6,092 bases of DNA from Oxalobacteraceae bacterium (GTDB taxonomy: Bacteria > Pseudomonadota > Gammaproteobacteria > Burkholderiales > Burkholderiaceae_D), in NCBI GenBank assembly GCA_947446335.1, contig CANFGA010000202.1:1-6092 (forward strand), in the 5' to 3' direction. The first letter of the stretch is position 1. Every line of letters starts with the position of its first letter. The notes below the pieces were generated by a model, which was not told where the DNA came from, did not search any database, and saw nothing but the letters and a program-made list of their open reading frames with translations. This document shows, one piece after another, positions 1 to 5,633 of this stretch. The position numbers and the translations under genes are program-made.

Positions 1-159
1 AGCCTGCATCTGGAAGGGCGCGCGATCGACATCCGCATCCCGGGACGTGACTTGAGCAACGTGCGCCGCGCAGCACTGGCGCTCAGTGGCGGCGGCGTCG
101 GCTACTATCCCAATTCGCAATTCGTCCACATCGACACCGGGCGCGTGCGCAGCTGGTGA
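1..159 (+). CDS. DUF882 / M15-type murein peptidase, C-terminal fragment
   Basis: The window opens inside this gene, in frame 1, and 52 residues remain before a TGA at 157-159. The fragment begins with an S-x-H-x-x-G-x-A-x-D motif (His3, Asp10) and continues IRIPG. It then has GGVGYYPNSQFVHIDTG (His43, Asp45) and ends GRVRSW. This pattern and ending are characteristic of the DUF882 (YcbK/MepK-like) branch of M15 zinc peptidases. There, the His and Asp of the first motif and the His of the last coordinate zinc. Known members are periplasmic or lipid-anchored and cut cross-links in peptidoglycan. All three expected metal ligands are present, so the visible end looks intact. The N-terminus, including any signal peptide, is outside the window. 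The gene converges on the glycosyltransferase, 100 bases apart, and there is no sign that it belongs to the secretion cluster. Confidence 0.88.
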   Translation, partial: SLHLEGRAIDIRIPGRDLSNVRRAALALSGGGVGYYPNSQFVHIDTGRVRSW

Positions 160-259
160 TTTTGGCATCAGGTGTCAGGCTCAATCAGGGAATACGGTCT
201 TCCGAGTTGCCAGCGATATCACTCCCCGATTGAACCTGGCGCTGTCCGTCTGGCACCTG
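160..259. other. Convergent intergenic gap with long imperfect inverted repeat
   Basis: This gap lies between two converging genes. Bases 176-186 (caggctcaatc) are complementary to 228-238 (gattgaacctg) at 10 of 11 positions. The mismatch, C180/A234, becomes a G-U wobble in a minus-strand transcript, so the stem is better in RNA from the glycosyltransferase side. Past a one-base bulge at 187, ggg at 188-190 can also pair with ccc at 225-227. The remaining loop is over 30 bases. No U-tract follows on either strand, so it is not a canonical intrinsic terminator. It could be a 3'-end protective structure or a weak bidirectional terminator. That role is inferred from position only. Confidence 0.45.
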
Positions 260-1504
260 TCACAAAGGCGGCAAACCGGCAGCAGCGCGCACATGGTCTT
301 GCAATTGCGGCAAGCAGACCCGTTTCAGATCGAAACGCTGCTGCACATCGAGGCGCGCCTGCTGGCGCAGATGCCGGTTTTCCTCGGGCTGTTCCAAGGC
401 CTTGATCACCGTCCCGGCCAATCCTGACGGGTCAAAAAAGTCCACCAGCAAACCATTGCGTCCATGCTGCAACACTTCTTGTACCGGCGCAGTCGCCGAG
501 GCGATCAGCAGGCATCCGCAAGACATCGCTTCCAACATCGACCAGGATAGAACGAAGGGATAAGTCAGGTAGACATGGGCGCTGGACAAGCGCAGCACCT
601 GCACATATTGAGCATAAGGCAATTTGCCCAGGAAATGGATGCGGCTCATGTCGATGCTGGCAGCCACCTCCTGCAGGTAGATCGCGCGGTAAGTCGCGCC
701 ACCGGGCGCGGCCCGGCCATAACTGACGTCATCGCCGCCCACGATCAGCACCTGTGCCAGCGGCCTTCTAGCCAAAATCTCGGGCAAGGAGCGCAAGAAG
801 GTGTGGATGCCGCGATACGGTTCCAGGTTGCGCGCCACATAGGTGATGATTTCATCGCCCGAGCGTAGCGTGGCGCCGCCGGGCAACTGGAATCGCTCCA
901 CGTTGGCCGGACACACGATGTCAGTATCGACGCCATCGTGGATCACGCTGATGCTCTGGCGCAGCATGGCTGGAAATTGCGCCCTTTGCCACTGGGTCGG
1001 ACTGACGCCGGCATCGCTAGCCTCCAGGCTCAGCAACTGGGTCGCATTGCGCATGCGGATGCGGCAACCGTCATCAAAAGTGGATGGAAATTCGGGATCG
1101 AAATGCATGTCCGAGCCTTGCGCCCGGTAATAGAATTCCAGATACAACACCAGCTTTGCGTTTGGAAAAACATCCTTCAAAAACAAGGACTCGCCCCATC
1201 CGGGGTGCGCGCAAATCACGTCCGGCACGAATCCCAGGTTGCGCAGTTTCAAAGCGAGGCGGGCCACGGCTTGACCGCGCCGCACTGCGGCATCGGTGCT
1301 GCGCAGATAGTGATGGGTCCCGGCCACGGCATCTTGCGAAGCCGGGTAAGAACATAGTCGCATGCGCGGGTGTAAACCCCGGGCCCGATGGATATTGGCC
1401 TCGTCGCCGATCGCAACGACTTCGTTGGCCAGGTCATCGGCCAAGGCCGGCGCCAGGTGCTTGTACTGGCCGGGGAAATTCTGGTGAACGAACAGGATGC
1501 GCAT
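260..1504 (-). CDS. Family-4 (GT-B) glycosyltransferase
   Basis: This is a 414-residue cytoplasmic or membrane-associated sugar transferase, complete from ATG at 1504 to TGA at 262-260. The start is fixed by MRILFVHQNFPGQYKHL, the typical opening of a group of GT4 enzymes with a Glyco_trans_4_3-type N-terminal half. That half also shows AHPGWGE at 99-105 and YLEFYY at 121-126. The GT1-type C-terminal half begins near residue 215 (YVARNLEPYRG at 222-232) and includes LIVGGDD (253-259) and FLGKLPY (291-297). It continues with LEAMSCG (324-330), PVQEVL (340-345) and NGLLVDFFDP (350-359). In the usual GT4 EX7E motif the second Glu is E325. The position eight residues upstream is Phe317, so the first Glu is absent, which I believe is common in this subgroup. 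There is no signal peptide or membrane span. The gene lies 45 bases downstream of the RTX gene with a terminator hairpin between them. Donor and acceptor cannot be read from sequence. Surface polysaccharide synthesis is the default guess, and modification of the neighbouring secreted protein is a speculative alternative. Confidence 0.92.
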   Translation of the reverse strand: MRILFVHQNFPGQYKHLAPALADDLANEVVAIGDEANIHRARGLHPRMRLCSYPASQDAVAGTHHYLRSTDAAVRRGQAVARLALKLRNLGFVPDVICAHPGWGESLFLKDVFPNAKLVLYLEFYYRAQGSDMHFDPEFPSTFDDGCRIRMRNATQLLSLEASDAGVSPTQWQRAQFPAMLRQSISVIHDGVDTDIVCPANVERFQLPGGATLRSGDEIITYVARNLEPYRGIHTFLRSLPEILARRPLAQVLIVGGDDVSYGRAAPGGATYRAIYLQEVAASIDMSRIHFLGKLPYAQYVQVLRLSSAHVYLTYPFVLSWSMLEAMSCGCLLIASATAPVQEVLQHGRNGLLVDFFDPSGLAGTVIKALEQPEENRHLRQQARLDVQQRFDLKRVCLPQLQDHVRAAAGLPPL

Positions 1505-1508
1505 GGCT

Positions 1509-1537
1509 AAAAAACTCCCCGCCTCAGGCAGGGAGTT
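1509..1537 (-). terminator. Intrinsic terminator after RTX gene
   Basis: On the minus strand AACTCCC (1537-1531) pairs perfectly with GGGAGTT (1519-1513). One mismatched pair (1530/1520) follows, then three more pairs (GCC/GGC) closed by a three-base loop at 1526-1524. The 3' arm runs into six consecutive T (1514-1509), four of them outside the stem. It begins 12 bases after the RTX stop. This is a textbook intrinsic terminator in shape, but its U-tract ends only four bases before the next gene's ATG. Full termination here would deny the glycosyltransferase any transcript from upstream. Confidence 0.85.
1515..1520 (-). promoter_or_regulatory. Shine-Dalgarno of glycosyltransferase, inside terminator stem
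   Basis: GGGGAG on the minus strand lies 10 bases upstream of the ATG at 1504. It is the only purine-rich match in reach of that start. Five of its six bases lie in the 3' arm of the terminator hairpin, so the site would be masked when the hairpin is folded. The spacing is slightly long, and translational coupling to the RTX gene is unlikely because its stop is 45 bases away. Confidence 0.55.
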
Positions 1538-1549
1538 GGTCGGAGGTTA

Positions 1550-4500
1550 TCAATACAGGCCGAAATCGCTGGTCGCCAGCGCTGCCTGGCCATCGACGAT
1601 GCCGATCAGCTTCAATTCTGATGCGCTCACCGTCGCATCGGCACCGGCGCTGACGAACTGGAACAGCGCCGAACTGTAGCCGTCGTCGACGACGAACAGG
1701 CGCTCGTCACCTTTCGCATAAGCGGCATCGGCGCTGCCGATGGCGGCGACGACTTCGCTGGCATTGACCGCATTCCAGCTGCCGGCATACATAGAGTTGA
1801 AATCGCTGGTCAGGTCGGCTTGAACGATGACCATTTCGGCTGCCTTCGCGAAAGTACCGCCTGCAACAGTCTTGAGCGCGACGTTTTCCAGCACCGCATC
1901 GCCATCGCCGACCATCGCCTTGGTGAACTGGATCTTGTCTTCGCCGACAGTGAAATCGTCGATGAAGTGGCCAGTGCTGAACGTATATTTTTGGGGATAT
2001 ATCCACGCAGTGCCATTCCAGGTACCTCCGGCACCAGTATCATTTACCGACTGCCCAGCGAATGCCGCGCTCTCCTCGAAGCGGAAGATGTCCTTGCCCG
2101 TCAACTGATTACTGCCGTTGTATGAGAAATCGCCGATCAGGCGGTCGCCGCTGGTTCCATAAATGGCTGCAGTTGCCAAGCCCGCATACAGGATGTCATC
2201 GCCGCTCCCACCCTCGATGTTGTCGTTGCCGGCACCGCCGGTCAGGATGTCATCGCCTTCATTACCACGGAGAAAATCATCGCCGTCATTGCCACTCAGG
2301 CTGTCGTTGCCCCAGTTGCCATTAAGCTGGTCATTGTCCGCTCCGCCGTTGAGAGTGTCGTTGCCATCGCCCCCCCACAGGTCATCTGCGCCGGCATCGC
2401 CCGACAGCAGGTCATTGCCGGAACCGCCGTAAACGTAATCGTTCTCAGTGCCACCAGCCAACGTATCCTTGCCTGTCGAGCCATACAACGTGTCATTGCC
2501 GGCGCCGCCGCTCAGCGCATTGGCGCTGAGATCATTACCGTAATAATCGTAACTGTAGAGTGGTGTCGCCGCATACAGCATGTCATTGCCAGCACCCCCG
2601 TCGATCGTATCGGCGCCCAGGCCACCGCTGAGCGTGTCATTGCCATCTTCGCCGTACAGCAGATCGGCGCCGTTGCCAGAGGTGATCTTGTCATTGCCGG
2701 CGCCGCCATACAACTTGTTCGCTAAATCCACCGCCGGGGTCGGCGAGTAGGTCTGCGTGCTGTCATCAAAACCGAAGATCGTGTCGTTACCCAGTCCGCC
2801 CATCACCGTATCGGCCCCGGCGCCACCCTGCAAATAATCGTTGCCGTCGCCGCCGTTGAGGCTGTCATTGCCAGCGCCACCGGACAAATCGTCATCGCCG
2901 CCCCAGCCGTTGATCGTGTCCTTGCCGGCGCCACCGATGAAGGTCTCCTCAGTAACGTTGCTGCTGCCATTCTCCAACTTTACGTTGGAAGTTCCGGTGT
3001 ATTCCAGGCCTTCGATGTTGGCATAAGCGGCGAAACTGGTCAGCGTGGCCGAGCGGATCAGATCGTTGCCGCCATTGGCCAGTTCGGTGACGACATCGCC
3101 GGTATCGGCTTCATAAACATCATTGCCGGTGCCGCCGACCAGCATATCTTTACCGGCGCCGCCAACCAGCGTGTCGTTGCCATTGCCACCCGTCAGAGTA
3201 TCGTTGCCGTCCAACCCGGACAGATAATTGTTATTGCTATTGCCGATGATGGTGTTGCCAAGCGCATTGCCGGTCGCGTTCAGCGCGGCTGCAGTCGGCA
3301 CCGCAGTCATCACATTATTGTCGCCGTTGGCCAGGCGCACCTTGTTGATGGCCGCAAGCGCGATCGCATCGTCGGCGGCGCTGCCGCCGGCCAGCACGAT
3401 GCGTTCCACGCCATCGATCGATTCCGGCGTGCCGGCCCCCATCAGGTAGACCGTATCGACGCCAGCACTGTCATCGATCGCGGTATTGGCATTCTGGATC
3501 AGATAAAAGTCATTGCCCTCGCCGCCCAGCAGCACATTGCTGACGTTGCTGGTGTACCCATTGATGGTGGAGACATAGCTTTGTGTCTCACTATTCCAGA
3601 TTGACGACACAGTTTCCCTGCCCAGCGCCAGCAGCACATCGTTGCCGGCACCGCCGTCGACGACATCGGTCACGGATGAAGATGAATGATAATATCCATA
3701 CTGATCGTAATAACCACCGCTCCCCGAGCCCGACCCATCGCTGTCGCCGGTCAACGTATCGTTGCCGATACCGCCGGACAGATAGTTTTCATTGTTGTTG
3801 CCAACCAGAATATTGGCACCGCCATTGCCTTCGGCGAACCAGGCAGCGGAATTGGAGAGATTGTCGTCCAGCACCAGCGCCTCGACATTGCCGTAGGTAG
3901 TGAGCGAATTGTCGATCGTCGAATGGATGACATCCATCCCGGTATCGACGGCCAGTTCGGTGACGACGTCCAGATCATTGTCGATCAAATACGTGTCGCC
4001 ACCGGCGCCACCGACCAGCGTGTCGATGGCATTGTCGTCGACGAGGACAGGCTTGACGCCATTATTCATTTCCTCATACAAAAAGCCGCGCGCCTGCACA
4101 TTGCTGAATGTTCCACCATACAAAGCATCGTCACCGCTGCCGCCTTGCAGACTATCCCTGCCGGCACCGCCGATCACGGTATCGTTGCCATTGTCAGCTG
4201 AAATGATGTCATTGCCGACGCCGCCGGCGATCACGTTGTCGACATTGTTGCCATAAATCTTGGCGGAGGTGGCACTCGTGTAGACCAGATTTTCGATCTC
4301 GGTTCCCGCGATCGTGGTCTTGGCGCCGATCAGCGTGTCGATCCCGCCGCCGGCAGCTTCCGTGACAACATCGGCAGCCTCTGCATAATAGATGTCATCG
4401 CCGCTGCCGCCCGTCAAGGCATCAGTCCCAGCGCCACCATCGAGCACATCATTGCCATTGCCGCCAGTCAGGCTGTCAGTTCCCGCGCCGCCGGCCAGAT

Positions 4501-5317
4501 CATCGTCGCCATCACCACCGATCAGCGCATCGTTGCCGCCACCGCCGTTGATGGTGTCATTGCCAGCCCAGCCGTTGATGGTGTCATTGCCCGAGGCTGC
4601 GGTGGCGGACAGCAGATTGCCGGCGCCATTGCCATGCAATGTCGCGCCCACCGTGCTGTTGTAAACAATACCTTCGAGATTGGCGAACTGGCGCAAATCA
4701 AGATATTTTCCGCTGCTGGCGGTCGAAATGGTATCGAAGCCGGCATCGCGGGTTTCGATGATGCTCTCACTCGCCGTCACGTTCAGATAGGTATCATTGC
4801 CGGCACCGCCGATCAACGTATCGGCATCCGCGCCGACGCCACCGTCGAGCGTATCGTTGCCATTGCCGCCTTGCAGCAAGTCCTTGCCGCCATAGCCATA
4901 CAGCGCATCGTTGCCGTCGCCACCGTAGAGCGTATCGTTGGCCAATGTTGCGGCATTGGCCTTGATGATGTTGTCGCCCGCATTGCCCTTCAATTGGGCC
5001 GCAATAGAGCCTGTGTAGCTCAGGTTTTCGACGTAAGGCGATTTTTCGAGGGAATAGGTCTTCAGCTTGTCGAGCACGCTGGTCTGGATCGTGTCCACGC
5101 CGCCATACGCAGCGCTGTAAGCATAATTAGAAGAAGACGGATACATGCCAGGATAAGATATCGATGGCGCCGATGAAACAGGTGCCGGCTCGACGATGAC
5201 ATTGAGCAGCGAATTGACGATGTAAATATCATTGCCCAAACCACCCGCCAGCGTGTCGGCACCAGTGCCGCCGGTGATGGTATCTGCACCGAGTGCGCCT
5301 GTTTTTGTCGTTGCCAT
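1550..5317 (-). CDS. Large RTX-type calcium-binding secreted/surface protein
   Basis: This 1255-residue protein is a likely type I secretion substrate, translated from ATG at 5317 with AGAGGA five bases upstream. It ends with tandem in-frame stops, TGA (1552-1550) then TAA (1549-1547). There is no Sec signal peptide and no N-terminal enzymatic domain: nonapeptide repeats start by residue 10 (GADTITGGTGAD). I count about 35 strict GGxGxD units and a dozen or more degenerate ones in blocks up to residue 1045. Such repeats bind calcium and fold into a beta-roll outside the cell. Six spacer modules interrupt them, roughly at 29-118, 175-236, 308-363, 441-506, 603-670 and 733-798. Tyr/Ser-rich inserts sit near 46-72, 525-550 and 917-927. 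Residues 1046-1255 are non-repeat and look like the secretion tail. The protein contains no cysteine and is clearly acidic, both usual for RTX exports. The adjacent TolC-like gene supports type I export. Function is probably structural or adhesive, and no protease, lipase or pore-forming domain is visible. Confidence 0.93.
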   Translation of the reverse strand: MATTKTGALGADTITGGTGADTLAGGLGNDIYIVNSLLNVIVEPAPVSSAPSISYPGMYPSSSNYAYSAAYGGVDTIQTSVLDKLKTYSLEKSPYVENLSYTGSIAAQLKGNAGDNIIKANAATLANDTLYGGDGNDALYGYGGKDLLQGGNGNDTLDGGVGADADTLIGGAGNDTYLNVTASESIIETRDAGFDTISTASSGKYLDLRQFANLEGIVYNSTVGATLHGNGAGNLLSATAASGNDTINGWAGNDTINGGGGNDALIGGDGDDDLAGGAGTDSLTGGNGNDVLDGGAGTDALTGGSGDDIYYAEAADVVTEAAGGGIDTLIGAKTTIAGTEIENLVYTSATSAKIYGNNVDNVIAGGVGNDIISADNGNDTVIGGAGRDSLQGGSGDDALYGGTFSNVQARGFLYEEMNNGVKPVLVDDNAIDTLVGGAGGDTYLIDNDLDVVTELAVDTGMDVIHSTIDNSLTTYGNVEALVLDDNLSNSAAWFAEGNGGANILVGNNNENYLSGGIGNDTLTGDSDGSGSGSGGYYDQYGYYHSSSSVTDVVDGGAGNDVLLALGRETVSSIWNSETQSYVSTINGYTSNVSNVLLGGEGNDFYLIQNANTAIDDSAGVDTVYLMGAGTPESIDGVERIVLAGGSAADDAIALAAINKVRLANGDNNVMTAVPTAAALNATGNALGNTIIGNSNNNYLSGLDGNDTLTGGNGNDTLVGGAGKDMLVGGTGNDVYEADTGDVVTELANGGNDLIRSATLTSFAAYANIEGLEYTGTSNVKLENGSSNVTEETFIGGAGKDTINGWGGDDDLSGGAGNDSLNGGDGNDYLQGGAGADTVMGGLGNDTIFGFDDSTQTYSPTPAVDLANKLYGGAGNDKITSGNGADLLYGEDGNDTLSGGLGADTIDGGAGNDMLYAATPLYSYDYYGNDLSANALSGGAGNDTLYGSTGKDTLAGGTENDYVYGGSGNDLLSGDAGADDLWGGDGNDTLNGGADNDQLNGNWGNDSLSGNDGDDFLRGNEGDDILTGGAGNDNIEGGSGDDILYAGLATAAIYGTSGDRLIGDFSYNGSNQLTGKDIFRFEESAAFAGQSVNDTGAGGTWNGTAWIYPQKYTFSTGHFIDDFTVGEDKIQFTKAMVGDGDAVLENVALKTVAGGTFAKAAEMVIVQADLTSDFNSMYAGSWNAVNASEVVAAIGSADAAYAKGDERLFVVDDGYSSALFQFVSAGADATVSASELKLIGIVDGQAALATSDFGLY
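1553..2182 (-). other. Non-repeat C-terminal tail of RTX protein (probable T1SS signal)
   Basis: This encodes residues 1046-1255. The first part (GDRLIGDFSYNG, then GKDIFRFEES at 1074-1083 and FIDDFTVGEDKIQF at 1118-1131) resembles the closing segment that caps beta-rolls in serralysin-like exports. The rest includes VVAAIGSADAAYAKGDERLF at 1189-1208, followed by VVDDGYSSALFQFVSAGADA and VSASELKLIG, and ends SDFGLY. From memory this resembles the C-terminal domain that NCBI names 'bluetail', found on putative surface proteins with calcium-binding repeats. I could not check that. Type I secretion signals lie uncleaved in the last 50-60 residues, so the export signal is expected here. Confidence 0.65.
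2183..5296 (-). repeat. RTX nonapeptide (27-base) repeat region
   Basis: This region encodes residues 8-1045, the calcium-binding blocks with consensus G-G-x-G-N-D-x-L-x. At the DNA level this gives a 27-base periodicity, most visible on the plus strand as recurring gtcattgcc / gtatcgttgcc words. Most copies have diverged at synonymous positions, so the array is old. The clearest exception is a pair of identical 21-base copies at 4544-4564 and 4571-4591. The longest uninterrupted block is residues 934-1045, just before the C-terminal tail. The first block, residues 8-28, is the shortest true repeat block. Confidence 0.9.
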
Positions 5318-5322
5318 GGTAA

Positions 5323-5328
5323 TCCTCT
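5323..5328 (-). promoter_or_regulatory. Ribosome binding site of RTX gene
   Basis: AGAGGA on the minus strand is five bases from the ATG at 5317 and fixes the start codon. There is no better-supported start upstream, and the encoded N-terminus goes straight into RTX-like sequence. Confidence 0.8.
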
Positions 5329-5335
5329 GAAAAAT

Positions 5336-5350
5336 CGTCTGTTTGAGACG
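5336..5350 (-). repeat. Short hairpin with T-run just before the RTX ribosome site
   Basis: On the minus strand CGTCT (5350-5346) pairs with AGACG (5340-5336) across a five-base loop. A, five T and C follow before the AGAGGA site. The shape resembles a weak terminator or attenuator, but a five-pair stem is marginal. Confidence 0.3.
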
Positions 5351-5437
5351 CCGCGACTTTTCACTCTGGAAAAGCCGGCATCATGATGTGTCGTGAAATA
5401 CCAGAAAAAAGGTCGCAGTCAGGCCGCAGGCGATCGC

Positions 5438-5451
5438 GAAATCGTTATTTC
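5438..5451. repeat. Inverted repeat GAAAT-n4-ATTTC near candidate start site
   Basis: Five bases are mirrored perfectly around a CGTT centre. It lies just downstream of the extended -10 candidate, at roughly +5 to +18 of that transcript. This is a plausible place for a repressor operator or a small 5' hairpin. The arms are short and AT-rich, so chance is a real possibility. Confidence 0.3.
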
Positions 5452-5462
5452 AACGCCAAGCG

Positions 5463-5472
5463 ATAATAGCAA
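5463..5472 (-). promoter_or_regulatory. Candidate extended -10 promoter P2 for RTX gene
   Basis: The minus strand reads TTGCTATTAT, that is TG-n followed by TATTAT (5/6 match to TATAAT), an extended -10 element that can work with a poor -35. No good -35 is present at 16-18 bases. Transcription would start near 5456 and give a leader of about 139 bases. The inverted repeat at 5438-5451 would then lie just inside the transcript. Confidence 0.45.
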
Positions 5473-5496
5473 CTTATTGCCTAAAAGAAAAATAAT

Positions 5497-5524
5497 TTTA
5501 TAAAGAGAAATAATTTAAATTCAA
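5497..5524 (-). promoter_or_regulatory. Candidate sigma-70 promoter P1 for RTX gene
   Basis: On the minus strand TTGAAT (5524-5519) is followed after 16 bases by TATAAA (5502-5497). This matches the consensus at 4/6 and 5/6 positions with near-ideal spacing. It lies in the AT-rich core, where chance matches are more likely. A start near 5490 would give a leader of about 170 bases. Confidence 0.45.
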
Positions 5525-5633
5525 TAGCCGCCACACTCGTATCAAAACGGTTCAATTAATTTATTTATGTAAACAATATTGCCCACACACGGCATAGCGA
5601 ACCAGAATCAATCGGGGGCCAGCGGCAGTCGCA

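Larger units (their letters stand above)
5318..5633. other. 316-base intergenic region, AT-rich core
   Basis: This separates the TolC-like gene from the RTX gene and holds no convincing gene. Bases 5471-5580 are strikingly AT-rich (25 G/C in 110, about 23%) against GC-rich flanks. The region holds two promoter candidates, short inverted repeats at 5438-5451, 5379-5388 and 5336-5350, and the palindrome CAATATTG at 5574-5581. I see no intrinsic terminator directly after the TolC-like stop, so readthrough from upstream remains possible. The AT-rich core may favour DNA bending or binding by a nucleoid protein such as H-NS, which is an inference from composition. Confidence 0.7.

Noticed and set aside
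86..427. Plus-strand open frame of 113 codons at the left end
   Set aside because: It overlaps the true DUF882 frame and then the antisense of the glycosyltransferase; no family resemblance.
1084..1653. Plus-strand open frame of 189 codons across the glycosyltransferase start and RTX end
   Set aside because: It crosses two well-supported minus-strand genes and the terminator, and its Arg/Pro-rich translation looks like GC-driven shadow coding.
3686..4201. Long plus-strand open frame of 171 codons opposite the RTX gene
   Set aside because: It is the antisense of repetitive RTX codons; stop codons are rare there because of composition. No ribosome site or recognisable domain.
4634..5176. Plus-strand open frame of 180 codons opposite the 5' part of the RTX gene
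   Set aside because: Same antisense effect; the Ile/Ala-rich translation merely mirrors Asn/Gly/Asp codons.
2183..5296. Regular 27-base repeats on the plus strand that might suggest a CRISPR or minisatellite array
   Set aside because: Units vary in sequence, have no separate spacers, and translate on the minus strand into RTX nonapeptides in one unbroken frame.
5430..5437. GCGATCGC palindrome as a functional repeat element
   Set aside because: A single copy in the window; it resembles a common restriction-type palindrome and has no local partner.
5574..5581. Palindrome CAATATTG as an operator
   Set aside because: Eight bases in an AT-rich stretch are expected by chance, and nothing else supports a binding site.
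5580..5633. A terminator directly after the TolC-like gene
   Set aside because: Only three-base stems such as GCC-gct-GGC could be found and no T-run follows them.
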